Source: Axinella damicornis
Lineage: Eukaryota > Porifera > Demospongiae > Axinellida > Axinellidae
NCBI GenBank assembly: GCA_963931865.1
Contig: OZ007509.1
Coordinates: forward strand, 3,115,554 to 3,179,553
Length of the DNA stretch: 64,000 nt
Reading direction: 5' to 3'
Under the pieces are notes generated by a model. It made no database searches, had not been told where the DNA came from, and worked only from the letters and a program-made list of their open reading frames with translations. Within the stretch, counting starts at the first letter, position 1, and every line of letters starts with the position of its first letter. Positions 1-10,965 of the stretch are shown here, piece by piece. Both the position numbers and the translations under genes were made by a program.

Positions 1-3000
1 TTGGAGTTGGTGGGTGTGGTAGAAGACGCATTAAGGAAGGGGGCGGGGTCCAAACCGCTCCTACCCTCTCAGTTTGTCAGACACAGACAAGTGCAGCTGC
101 CAGACGGTAAGTAAAACTTGCGTTGTGTATCTGTGATGGGATATGAGAAAGGGGACTACTTCTCAAAGGGATTTAGTGATGGCCTGTCCTACTCCACCTC
201 TCAAAAAAGCAAAGAAATAATGGGAAATGCCACTACCTATCCTCAGTCCCATCCCATGCCTCAATTCTACAATTTATGAATGGGAGGATGGGTAATGGCA
301 TTTCCCTTGTTTCATTGCTTTTTCGAGAGGTGGAGGAGGGCAAGCTGTCATTTGAGCATTAAGAAAAGTCAATTCCATTTATTGTGTACCTTTTCAAAAC
401 TTTTACATGTTTGGGAAGTCGTGTGTGTCATTTGAAATGGAATTTTGTTGAGGCTATCCTTTACTAAAACGTTTGTTCTGCTGCAAGTGGTTCATCCTAT
501 CACTTTGGAATGTGTCAGTTGCTATTACCACCAGCCTCATTCCCAGGCCTCATGGGAGGCAACTGGCCTGGGAACGAGGCTACGGGTATATTACCACCAG
601 CTGCAATATCCCTGCAGGTTCCTCGTTCCTCTACTCTACGTGCAACGAGGTTCACAACTCCTGCTGTATTGAAATGTACTTACAGGTATGAGGCGAAAGT
701 AAGACTGGGCATCATTCTGAAAAGTGTGCTTGTCGGTTGCGTATAGGAGTGCGGTTGGTATAAAAGAATGCATAATATTATGCTGACCCTCCCCCCTCCA
801 CCTCCCTTCCCCCTCCCCCCTCCCCTCTCTCCCCCTCCCCCCTCTCCACCTCCCCCTCTCCCCCTTCCCCCCTCTCCCCCTCCTCCATCCCCCTTCCCCC
901 CTCTCCCCCTTCCCCCCCCCCCCCCCCCCCCTCCCCCCCCCCCCTCCCCTCCCCTTCCCACCCCACATGCATGCACATAAACACTTCATAGATTGGTCTG
1001 GAGGCCACACGACCCAATATGCTGTTGGAGCTGCTGGTTCAAGTTATTTCAGAGCCATGTTTCAACACTCTGAGGACACAAGAACAACTAGGTCAATGAA
1101 TATCTGGAGATGTGTGTAACTAGCCTGTTTGGGCAGACCCCTTACCTGGGCGTGTGGATCAGTATACAGGCACAAGGAGGATTACCTTGCCTTCCCCTAA
1201 TCCTCCCTCCCTCTCCCCTTCCCCCCTCTCCCCTCACCCTCTCTCCTCTCCCCCTATCCCCTCACTCCTCCTCTGTCCCCTCCCCTCTCCCTCTCCCCTT
1301 CCCTCTCCCAACCCCCCACTCACACACATAATTATGATTATCTTCTAGCTACTCTCTTACTTGAGTTCTTAGTTACCATTCACCTGAAACCTTTTATACT
1401 CTCAGGTTACATTGTAGCCAGTGGGCTACGGAGGGGTAACGGAGTCCAGGGCCTACGGTTCATAGTGCAGTCAGACAAGGAAGCTGCGTTTGTGGAGGGA
1501 AGAGTCGAAGCCTTCCTCCGACACATACAGGTACACACTACCCGACTAAGCCATTTGTATCATAGATGCTCTAAATATGCATCGCTTAAGAAATAATAGA
1601 AATTCAGTTGCCATAACGGTGATGCAACAGTAGAAACCACCATGCCTTCCAATAATGCTAGTTCTAGCCTCGTTCCCAGGCTCCCCCTGTGTGCGCGGTG
1701 AAGCCAGGGGGGAGCCTGGGAACGAGGCTATGCTAGTACCACCATGCCTTGCTATTATAATGACACTAGTACCCTAGCGGGACATTTTGTAGTCATGCTA
1801 GGCAGTTGCTTAGTGGTACTCATTTGGACTGGATGGTCGATTACATTTGCTATCATGTCTCGTCAGGCAAAATGTTACCACCACTTTAAACACTTCGGAC
1901 CCTTGATAGGAGTTACGTATGCATAGGTTCACCTATGTACTGAATTACCATAATTATAGGCATTCCTACCTCGATTTTTCACAACTATATATAATTATAG
2001 TACAGAACAATAGTGAGTTGGAGGGTGGGAATGTCCTGGGATCAAGGCTCCCGCATGGTGTGTGATACCATTACTTGTTTCAGCACCATTTGGAGTCGCT
2101 GGAGGAGGAGGTGATTGAGCGTCACCGGAGAGCACTGGCCGTGAAGAGGTCCGAGAAACCCAAGAAGCTGAGAGAGGAGTGTGGAAAGTACTGGAGCGAG
2201 ATCCTCTCCCACCAGTACCACTTTGCCAGAGGTGTGTATGTACACAGTAATTAAAAGACAGCCTAGTTCACGCTCTGTTAAGTATACGTGTACCCATTGC
2301 AAGAGATGCTATAGCAACAAAAATGAAGCTCAAAAGGTGGGTACATCATGATCCAAGGTACTATGTAGGTCATATGTTCATACAAATGATACGCCTTTGG
2401 AGGACATCTTTTCACATTATTTCCTTTACCTGTCTGTGTTATGTAAGACTTCCTCACTGGTGTTTTGTATGAGCAATCATACCTTGTCTTAGGATATGGT
2501 CACGGTTTGGATTGGTATATCATCTTCAGTACAACCCGTCCCTATTTGTACAGATGAGGAAGAGGTGGCTTACTTGCAAGACATCACTAAAGGAGACCTT
2601 ATCAAATTCTTTAAGGCAAGACTTGTAATGTGATTGGTTGCAATTGAAGTGATGTCACTCAAGATTTGTGAAGTGCTCTCAGGTGGTTCCTGTCTAGCTG
2701 CTATACAACTGGCACACTTTGGACTATAGGAATGAGATATGAAACTGGGATTTGCACCATTGTGATCAGCATGAATGGAGCATTCCAATGATGTCCATTT
2801 TGCTATAGGTTGAATTTTGACCACAAATCATGAAAAACCGTGGATTATAGCCTTTGGCCGGCTGCGATTTTTAAAAATGAAAAATGTGTCATTTTTAGCA
2901 CAAAAACTTCTGTCTGGCTGCTAAGGAGGCACACACGTGACGGGCCAGGCAGGGAAGGACTAGCAGGCTAGACTGAGGTGGTTCTTGAGCGTGGATATGC

Positions 3001-4773
3001 AGTAGAGATAACTTGTTCTCCATCTACATGTCACTGAGCTGTACTGTCTCTTGGTTGTGCCTGCCTAGGAATACATTGCTGCGAACGCCCCCTTGCGACA
3101 CAAACTGATAGTGCACGTGGTACCCCTTCAGAAGAGCGTGCAGGTGGAGGAAGCTGTGGTGAAGGAGGATACAGAGGCAGGAGCTACAGGGGAGGTGGTT
3201 ACAGAGGAGGGAGCTACAGAGGAGGTGGTTACAGAGGAGGGAGCTACAGAGGAGAGGGCTACGGAGGAGGGGGCTGCAGAGGAGAGGGCTACGGAGGAAG
3301 GGGCTGCAGAGGAGAGGGCTTCGGAGGAGAGGGCTACAGAGGAGAGGGCTACAGAGGAGAGGGCTACGGAGCGAGAGGGAAACCCGGGTCAAGAGGGAAG
3401 TGGGGAGGTGGAGGAAACCGACTCAAGCGAACCGCTTGAGGTCAAGGTACAAGGCACTAGTTGTGAGACCTACAAAGAGTAGTAACAATCTGTGAATGTG
3501 TGTGTATGTGTGTGCTACCAGAGTGTATAGAGAGACTGTAGTTGGTTGTGTGTTAATGTGCTACCTTTAGGAATTTTAGGCCCTAACGTTACTTAATACC
3601 TTCAAATATTTCATCTTAGAATTTATGTGTACATTTTGTTGTACTTGCTGATACAAGACGTTTTCAAGCCATTACTGTGCTAGCAACCTTAAGACAACAC
3701 AGACTATAGTGTGTTGTAATCCTGGAGGCAAGCACAGTGCCAATACTTCTGTTGAAGGAGTTGGGCAAACGAAGGTGCACAAGCACATTAGCTGAGCACA
3801 GTGAACCACCAGGATGAGCCGCGTGGGGAATAGGGCATGTTTTAGAGTTAGGGTGGGTGGACCCGGATTGACGGGACAGTGCAACTGATCTTTTGTTTAG
3901 GGATGGATGTAGTATTAATATGTGCTAATGTGATACCCTTCGGAATTTTAGGCATTTTGTGCCCTAATGTGTTTCTTGATACTCACCACTATGTGTAATA
4001 TTTAAGCTTTGAGTTTGTGTACATAAATCATGCCTCTTTACTTTGTGTCCTGTTCAGTAGTCAGTGAGAGTGATGTTGTTGAAGAGTAATGCTGTTGAGT
4101 AGTCTGTTAGAGTATTGTTGTACTGTAGTCTGTGAAAGTACTATTTTTCAGTAGTCTGTGAGAGTTGAGGAGTACTGTTGTTGAGTAGTCAGAGAAAGTA
4201 CTGTTGTTGAGTAGTCATGAGAGTACTGTTGTTGAGTAGTCAGAGAAAGTATTATTGTTCAGTAGTCAGTGAGAGTAATGTTGTTGAGTAGTCCTGATAT
4301 TACAGTTGGATAACTCTGGAACCATACGTGTGGCTAGGGGAGCTAGTGGCTGAGGTGATACGTCAGTGTTGTTACATCTGGAACCAGTGTATCACAGACG
4401 TTCGGCTAGCGGGAGCTAGTGGCTGAGGTGATAAATCAGTGAGAGTAATGTTTTTACATAGTCATGGAGAGTGGTTGAGGTCACAAGTAATCTGTGGATG
4501 ATCATGGATATTCGATGAAGCCATATTTACTCCAAGGATAGCTAGCCATGATACAAGCAGCCATTATCCAAGCTACCTAGACCCCTGGCTTTAATTACTG
4601 TTGAGTGATTTCTTGGACTGTTCCTTCAGGACTTGTTGTGAATGTTGGTTTCACATGTGGTGGTATTTATCTACCTGCAGCCCAAAGTTATCACAGACTG
4701 CTCAAGCTTCAAGAATATCCTGCCGCTCTATCCACTGGTTAAGCCGTACATACAGATATCTTTGTCTCAGTGA
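1..4773 (+). CDS. IDE: Insulin-degrading enzyme, 3' part (5' end outside window)
   Basis: C-terminal part of a zinc metallopeptidase of the insulysin/M16 family, which clears short peptides such as insulin and amyloid beta. Exons: 1-106 (partial), 1406-1530, 2084-2231, 2554-2615, 3069-3446 and 4681-4773; all phases join. Recognisable stretches are [45 protein letters not shown] and the final exon [20 protein letters not shown], which aligns with the vertebrate IDE C-terminus. The zinc-binding HxxEH lies upstream of the window. The intron after 2615 starts with GC instead of GT. Between the conserved core and the last exon lies an acidic insert of about 90 residues built from A-T-E-E-like repeats (about 3150-3370). 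The protein ends SLSQ and lacks the KL-type end of human IDE. An in-frame TAG at 3480 lies inside the last intron and is not the natural stop. Confidence 0.9.
165..352. repeat. Short inverted-repeat element (MITE-like), copy 1
   Basis: Lies in the first IDE intron. The left arm reads GGATTTAGTGATGGCCTGTC and the right arm is an imperfect reverse complement ending near 352; GAGAGGTGGAG-type sequence is shared by both arms. A second copy of the same family is at 27197-27450 in a PTCD3 intron. No open reading frame is seen, so this looks like a non-autonomous DNA transposon. Confidence 0.6.
533..583. repeat. Palindromic AGCCTCRTTCCCAGG element
   Basis: Copy in an IDE intron of the palindromic family described at 22577-22991: left arm AGCCTCATTCCCAGGCC, right arm GGCCTGGGAACGAGGCTA. 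The words ATTACCACCAG flank it on both sides, but with eight extra bases on the right. Confidence 0.7.
780..956. repeat. Poly-C / C-rich low-complexity tract
   Basis: About 175 bp of C runs broken by T (CCCCCTC-like), including a C run of more than 20 near 907-930, in the first IDE intron. A second C-rich tract is at 1195-1320, shortly before the acceptor at 1405. Long open frames here are low-complexity proline or glycine strings and are not genes. Confidence 0.9.
1665..1730. repeat. Palindromic transposon copy with 9-bp target duplication
   Basis: TAGCCTCGTTCCCAGGCTCC pairs with its reverse complement ending GGAACGAGGCTA. Flanks are TGCTAGTTC (1656-1664) and TGCTAGTAC (1731-1739), a 9-bp direct repeat with one mismatch. 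Lies in an IDE intron. Confidence 0.8.
4040..4300. repeat. Degenerate tandem repeat (GTAGTCNGWGARAGTACTGTTGTTGA-like)
   Basis: Roughly nine imperfect copies of a unit of 26-32 bp containing GTAGTC, GAGAGTA and TGTTGTTGA, inside the last IDE intron. The unit drifts, so the array is probably old. No coding signal is seen. Confidence 0.65.
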
Positions 4774-5639
4774 ATGCTATAATTATTATATCGTTGTGTT
4801 ATTATTTTATTCACAGATTGATCACAGTCTTTTCAATGCCATAACTGTCTAAACTGATGGTAGGATTTACTTTGGGAATCTCGGGATGGAAAGGATGGTA
4901 GAATGTTTGATTGTGTGTGAGCATGCACCCCAGAGCTCAGAATAATGTATGTGTGATAGTGTGAACATAAGAGTTCTGATGGGGTACTGTTAGCAGGACT
5001 GTTTATGCTGTCAGTCGAGGATGTCATCTAATCACCATTAATCAATAGCAGAGGAATCACTTTCAAGGAAGTGCATTCCATAGTGGGTTGTGTGTTGTTG
5101 GCAAGTATAGCCACCTGTGCCTAATATGGTGCATACTTGTGACTCACCCTGCAAGCATGTTGTTAAGGTGTCGGCATTCTAATTAACCACATGTTGTGTG
5201 CATGTCTTAGGATAGTTGGCATGTTATCTTGTTTGTCTTATACTGATTGTACCGTAACGCAATGCTTATTAGAGGCATGCCTGATGTGGTTGTGCACAAC
5301 CAGGGAGACATTGATTACCCACTGAAGCGCCTGGTACCATCCACAGGGAAGCACCAAGTCCTATGGGCTCAGTAATCTGCCAGCTTCTGTAGTTCCTGGT
5401 ACAGTCCATAGGGAATTCAAAGTGCTCAGTCCTATGGGCTCAGAGTGGACGCTGCTGTATGCAGAGGTTGATGAAATGAAGCCACTTGTGTAGAGTGTAA
5501 CGCTGTGCTTTGCTGCATATATTGTGACTGAGGTTTTTCTCTGCTGCATAAACAATGCGTGTATAGATTCATAACAATGCATTTTCCACAGCAGAAGCTC
5601 ACTTTCAGCAAGATCTACTGATCATAGCAAGTGGAGAAG
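4774..5639. other. Intergenic spacer IDE to F-box gene
   Basis: I see no convincing exon, RNA gene or transposon here. The words CCTATGGGCTCAG and CCACAGGGAA recur near 5344-5450. A plausible 5' untranslated exon of the downstream F-box gene ends at 5639, followed by the consensus donor GTAAGT. Confidence 0.5.
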
Positions 5640-5805
5640 GTAAGTTTGTGGCTTAGCTGTTTGCTACCTATATATGCATGTACATGTAGCTGATTGTGCA
5701 TATAAAGTAGATTCTGCAATGAAAGATTTTGTGCTTGGAGCCTTATTTTATACCACCACCTGGAATTTGCAGGCATGATAATCATGTTACTATTTTTTTG
5801 TATAG
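5640..5805 (+). other. Putative 5'-UTR intron of the F-box gene
   Basis: Donor GTAAGT at 5640 and a T-rich acceptor ending TATAG at 5805, only 15 bases before the ATG at 5821. The 5' exon itself cannot be delimited from sequence alone. Confidence 0.5.
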
Positions 5806-5820
5806 GATTACATATTGAGA

Positions 5821-7443
5821 ATGGGAAACAGTCCTGCCAAGTTTGACATCCTTTCCCATCTGCCCCCTGAGCTGGTTCTGGTGATAATCTCATACCTACA
5901 ACTCAAAGATGTCGCTAGATGTCTCCTAGTGTGTCGACAGTGGAACAAAGTCATCTCAAACCTGGGTCCGTATTGGAGGAACGCGGCTGTGAGAGTGATT
6001 GGCTTCTCTAGGGATGCAATCGGCAGGTGTTCTGAATCGTTCGTCACACCTAAAGACTTCTATGTTGCAGCTACGAAACACAAATCAGTGGTCAAGGCAC
6101 TCAAGTTGAAATCGTCTCAGATTGAACTCCCAACAGAAGCGGCACAGTCGCTCTTCACTCACTGCCTGTTTGTCAAGGATGGCATGTTGGTTCGAACCCA
6201 GAAAACCGAAGCTCAGAATCAGAACCAGAAGTACCAGTGTGCACTCTCTGTTGAGACAGTCGACAGTACTTACCGGAGCTCCCGACGAGTTTGTTCACTC
6301 CCCCTCCATCCAAATGATCGTGCAATTGTTTGGGCCTTTGTTTCCAGAGACGTTCTCTTCTGGGTCACTAGAAATGGCTCTTGGAACGGATACGATCTCA
6401 GGGCTGATACAGAGCTGTTCCACTGGAGTGGCCACCTGCTCAAAGATGGTCAGGGGGTCACCATCTCCTGCTGTGAAAAGTGTTTCCTAGTGGTGGGGAC
6501 GCACTGGCATCCTACTCCTCCGAACCAGAGCAGTCATCATTCCACCTGCAGCATGCAGGTTGTGAAGATGTGTGTGGGAAATAGTGGCACCAGTGGCAGG
6601 GTGACTCCTGCGGTGAAGGAAGTCTTGCCCTGGGAGATATTGAGAACAAATCACAGCCACAGCGTTTATGTAAACCACGATTCCAGGTACTGGATTAGGG
6701 AACTACTGGTGCTACCGCAGTCGGACCAGAAGGATGAAGGAGGAATTTGCCGATCGCATAACATCATCATGCAGTGTGACTGCTGCACAGTGATGCAGTC
6801 CTTCGCAATGCCTGAGAAAGAGCTCAGCAGACCGATATGCCTCAACTGTCAGTTCAACCTACAGTCCAGCCCAGCCAATGACACGACCAAGCCAAGTGTA
6901 CGGAACCTCAGCAGTGAAGTCTGTCTGTCCTCGGATGCACAGCTCCTGGGGATGGTTTTCAACAACAAACTCCACGTGTGGAAGTGCAGGGAAAGTGAAG
7001 CCAGCAAGTTCACAGAACTACTGAGCGATTCAGTTCTCACTAGAAACCAGACTGGGACATGCAACAGGGTGAAACTTGTAGCACTTGGTCACATTTTCTC
7101 CATAGTGGGATACCTAGATGACACGTACATGATGGACTACAAGCTCCACGTTATCTCGACACAAACTGGAGAGATCTTATCCGAGTACAGGAGGATTGAG
7201 AAGTTCTACGATTGGAATCTCTGCTGCCAGGTTGACCCTCTACACAAGTTTCACTTTGTTTGCGAGGGGAGTGATGACTGGCTCAATGACATCCAGTCCA
7301 ATATTCCAGCTGCTCCAGTTGTGACAGTGCACAACCACCACGGTAGGATCAACATGGAGGCTGTTGCTCTGAACAGGACCTCTGCACAAAGTTGGAGACA
7401 GCACTGGCGATGTGCACTAAATCCAATTTTCAGAAGAAACTGA
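5821..7443 (+). CDS. F-box protein, intronless coding region
   Basis: A 540-residue protein, presumably an SCF ubiquitin-ligase substrate receptor. Residues about 6-50 form an F-box: ILSHLPPELVLVIISYLQL followed by DVARCLLVCRQWNKVI and a PYWRNAA end, the expected Skp1-binding pattern. The remainder has strand-rich segments with W residues resembling a degenerate beta-propeller, but no clear WD or Kelch repeats were recognised. Residues about 317-343 hold CDCC and CLNC pairs about 20 residues apart, a possible zinc site. The start is the ATG at 5821; an upstream TTG in frame is not used as a start. The F-box is clear, but subfamily and substrate cannot be named. Confidence 0.85.
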   Translation: MGNSPAKFDILSHLPPELVLVIISYLQLKDVARCLLVCRQWNKVISNLGPYWRNAAVRVIGFSRDAIGRCSESFVTPKDFYVAATKHKSVVKALKLKSSQIELPTEAAQSLFTHCLFVKDGMLVRTQKTEAQNQNQKYQCALSVETVDSTYRSSRRVCSLPLHPNDRAIVWAFVSRDVLFWVTRNGSWNGYDLRADTELFHWSGHLLKDGQGVTISCCEKCFLVVGTHWHPTPPNQSSHHSTCSMQVVKMCVGNSGTSGRVTPAVKEVLPWEILRTNHSHSVYVNHDSRYWIRELLVLPQSDQKDEGGICRSHNIIMQCDCCTVMQSFAMPEKELSRPICLNCQFNLQSSPANDTTKPSVRNLSSEVCLSSDAQLLGMVFNNKLHVWKCRESEASKFTELLSDSVLTRNQTGTCNRVKLVALGHIFSIVGYLDDTYMMDYKLHVISTQTGEILSEYRRIEKFYDWNLCCQVDPLHKFHFVCEGSDDWLNDIQSNIPAAPVVTVHNHHGRINMEAVALNRTSAQSWRQHWRCALNPIFRRN

Positions 7444-7674
7444 CCGATTTTAACTCTAAGTGTCATTTTTAACTTCAATTTTCAGACCTTAGTTTTACTT
7501 TGACATGCAAGAGCTATATTTTTATACACTGGATTTATAAACACCCCTGAGTTCCAATGTGCTGCTGACAAACACTGATACACGTGACACCGTTAACATG
7601 CTGCGACTTAGTGCACAACAACAGGTAGTGTAGTGAGAACAGATAATGCAATGATCAATATCATTCCGTTCTGG

Positions 7675-8824
7675 TTAATTGGTTCTGCTCTGGGATTTCT
7701 TAGAGCTTCCAATCGATGAGTAGAGTACACCGGCCACCAGAGCAATGATAGTCCCTCCCTGGGCTACCACCCTCAGCCGCATGGCTAGCTGTGATCGAGC
7801 CATGTTGCCTCGCTTGAACTGCACAAGACCAAATGTGAGGGCTCCCACGGTTGCTGCGCAACCTGCATTGGGAGATACTTGTTGTGATATCATCATGGAC
7901 TATACACTTATAAGTAATGAGTGCATGCAGGAGCGCAGGAGCGCATGAGCCGCCGTCGGCGGCTCATGCGCTCCTGGTGCACGCATGTGCTGGCCTCATT
8001 ACCTCACTTGATTGCTTGCTACTACGGCTGCCGCTGTTGTATTCCATATTGCAAATGCTAGCAGTATAGGAATGGCCTGCAAATGAGGCTACAGAAATGT
8101 CACGTACTGTGTATGTGTGGTATGTGTTGCTATGGGAGATGGAATGAGCAGTCCAGCGCAGCAGCTAACTGTGCAGAGGTATAACAAACTCTCACCTCCG
8201 GCGCCACGATATCGATTGCATCCACTAGATCGGAATCTAAGCCTATCCTGATTCTACCCTATCCTCTCCTTAGCAAGGTGTTGACGTTTGACAAGATCAA
8301 TGTAATACACATCAACAGATTTCCTGCGATACAGAGGAGGGATGGCTACTTTTTGGCCTTTGAACCCGTGATCAAGTCAGATTGAAAGTTTATGATGATA
8401 ACAAAAATCTTGGTCCCATGCAGGTGCAAACAGTCGGTGACACAGTGACCGCCTAGCTATAGGGGGTAGTCTAACAAGCTAGCCTTTGCTGAATCCAGTA
8501 CGCAATCACTTTCAGTTGGGAAAATTCGAGGGGCTAGCCCATTAGATAGGGTCATTTTAGGGGTTAGGTCAATTCCTTGAGTGTGGTGGGCTGAGAAACA
8601 GAAGGATCATGTATTTGTGTGACTGTCCACCAAGCGGTACTGCAATTGAGATTCTCTTGTGTGCCATACTATTACCCACCAAGCGGTACTGCAGGATTCT
8701 CCTTGAATTTTCTGAGAAACTTGTCCTGGGTGCTTTCCAACGGAGGAGGGGGAGAGAGCCAGGAGAAATCCTCCTGCTCGAGCTGCTGCTGCTGCTTCGC
8801 TGCTTCTGGATTTGGCTGGCTCAT
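7675..8824 (-). CDS. HIGD2A: HIG1 domain family protein, HIGD2A-like (two exons)
   Basis: Small inner mitochondrial membrane protein of the HIG1 family, whose members assist assembly and stability of respiratory complexes III/IV. Exons on the minus strand: 8680-8824 and 7675-7862, coding 110 residues. Exon 1 starts MSQPNPEAAKQQQQ and ends FLRKFKENPAVPL; exon 2 continues GCAATVGALTFGLVQFKRGN and RSQLAMRLRVVAQGGTIIAL, matching the HIGD2 pattern ENPxVPIGCxATxxALTYGL...RSQLMMRxRxxAQG. Two hydrophobic helices are seen with the RxRxxAQG loop between them. The donor is G|GTGGGT, which keeps the single glycine of the family. It is divergent from alpha-catenin with 151 bp between the two start codons. 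Confidence 0.92.
8627..8693. repeat. Direct duplication spanning a splice donor
   Basis: The 18-mer CCACCAAGCGGTACTGCA occurs at 8627-8644 and 8676-8693. The second copy contains the end of HIGD2 exon 1 and its donor on the minus strand; the first supplies a decoy copy of the same donor 49 bp further into the intron. Confidence 0.75.
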
Positions 8825-8975
8825 CTGTGAAGGAAGCACGAAAGAATGAAATTACTTCCAAGGGTGTGCTTCAAAAAGAATAACAAACAGGTCAGATGTT
8901 TACTTACGTTTTGCAGCCCCGCCTCCTTTTCGGGTTTGCAATTTGGTAGCTCTATACATGGCTATAGCTAGCTAG
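8825..8975. promoter_or_regulatory. Bidirectional promoter between HIGD2 and alpha-catenin
   Basis: Only 151 bp separate the two divergent start codons, so both promoters must lie here or within 5' UTRs. No TATA box is obvious; CCCCGCCTCC is a possible GC-box-like sequence. An ATG at 8958 on the catenin side opens a five-codon upstream ORF. Confidence 0.55.
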
Positions 8976-10920
8976 ATGGCTGGGCTTGCGGACTCGGTAC
9001 CGGGCGGAAAGCTCCTGGAAGATGGCGACTTGGTCTTCAGAACCAAAACGGTGGAGGAAGCTTTGGCGCCGCTTATTGAACAGGTACAAAATGCACACGC
9101 AGACACGCACTGCATGCAGGGGATTGCCACCTGATCTGATTGCCCTATGGCCCCTATCCTCTATCTGTGAAGTATAACCTAATAGCTGCCAAATTTGACA
9201 ACTTCAAGGTTTTCCAGGAATTAGTAGTCAACCATTGTGTTACAATTAGACTAGGAGACCCTCCCCCTTACCCATGCACACTGCAGGTGACCACCCTCTC
9301 AGAGTACAAGAGTACGAAGGGGAGGCTGAGGAAGCCACACAAGGTCTCCAAACTGGTGCAGATTGTGAGCAAAGCCACCAAGAACTTTGTCACCGTGGGG
9401 GAGGAGATTGCAAGCGAGAACCCTGAGTTTCAGGTATCAGAGCTGCCAAGGAATAGTCTCATTCCCAGACCCAAACAACCCCAGCGAAGATCGCTTGCAG
9501 TATCTCGCGGGGATACTGCAAGCGATCTTCACTGGGGTTTTGGGGGTCTGGGAACAAGACTAGCCAAGGAATGATGGCTGCCATGAGTGAGACCATGCAG
9601 TACATGTGTAGCATGCACAGCCAGGGGAGGGGAGGTCTGGGGGTATACCTCTTCCAGAAAATATAGATCACAATTTTGATTCATATAGTTACAGCGTACA
9701 TGCATTAAAGTACAGGATATTGATATTGTGAAGCAGACATTGTTTCAGCTCTAACACAATTTAATGCCACTCACACATGTATGTGTACACTGCCGCACAC
9801 GTACATTACACGTACAGGAGAAGCTCCTGCTTGCGTGCGAGGAGGTGCGTGCAGCAGGTGAGGAGATGCACAAGACAGCTAGTGAGTTTGCAAAGGACAC
9901 ACTCCCGGCAGAGAAGAGGGATGCGATGGTGCAGGCCTCTCAAGAGCTGCTGAAGGCTGTCACCCGGCTCATGGTGATTGCAGACACGGTGGATGTTAGC
10001 AAGCTACTCAAGGCCTCAAGCAGGGTAAGGAGTGCTGCATTTTGGCTCAAACGCAAACAAATAGTGCTTTGATATGTATACTGCGATATACGTAGCAATT
10101 GGCTGAGTAGATTGGCACAACACTTTGATTGCAACATTTCGATCGCAGTTTGGCAAGCTTCTGTTGAGAGTGTGGTTGAGTATATTTACCTGATAGCATC
10201 ACAGCAGCTATGAAATGGATGATCATGCAGATGATCATTTAAGGTTGGTAAAGATTTGTGGGTCAATCAAAACCAAGGCTACCAGTGAGAAATTCACTAA
10301 CTTCTCATATTACTGTCTTCATGTCATACACATCTGTTATGACCATTGCAATGATATCATCATGACACCACTGTGCTGAGATCTTGCTGATCTTTGTTGC
10401 AGATTGAGGAGAAGTTGCATGGACTCAGGGCTGCAAAGGACGAGGAGGATCTTATGAATAGAATCCGAGAGTGTGCCCCTGAGATTACCAACATCACACA
10501 GCTTGCCACCCTCAGACAGAATGTGAGGGGTAACTAGCCAACATTCTCGCAATCTGCACTTCACTAGGGATTACTGGAGATTACTGGAGATTACTGGAGA
10601 TTACTAGAGATTACTAGAGATTCTCATTGTTCTGTTGTGTGATGTGTGTATTACGTACGCACTTCAGGACCTGAAGAGTGAGGCGAGTCAGCAGTTACTG
10701 GCAGCTGCGCAGACAGAACTGAACCAGGCTAGCAGAATGCTCATCAGCTCATCCAAGGTAGGAAATTGTCGCTCTTACGTTTCCATGGGAATGGACCCGA
10801 CCACTGTGTTAGCTGGACATTGTCTATTAGCTTCCAAGTTGGAGAGTTGAACCTACACTGTGCACATAATTTTTATTATATAATATCATATTTCTGTGTC
10901 TAGTCTCCCCCCCCCCCCCT

Positions 10921-10965
<45 letters not shown>

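Noticed and set aside
636..1017. Glycine- and proline-rich open frames on both strands
   Set aside because: They translate the poly-C tract at 780-956 and have no signal other than composition; the same applies at 12430-12740, 13647-14060, 27733-28362 and 28458-28848.
3093..3392. Minus-strand LLCSPLLCS open frame
   Set aside because: Mirror of the acidic repeat in IDE exon 5.
3480..3482. TAG as the stop of insulin-degrading enzyme
   Set aside because: A further exon at 4681-4773 encodes the conserved IDE C-terminus, and a donor at 3447 joins it in phase, so this TAG is intronic.
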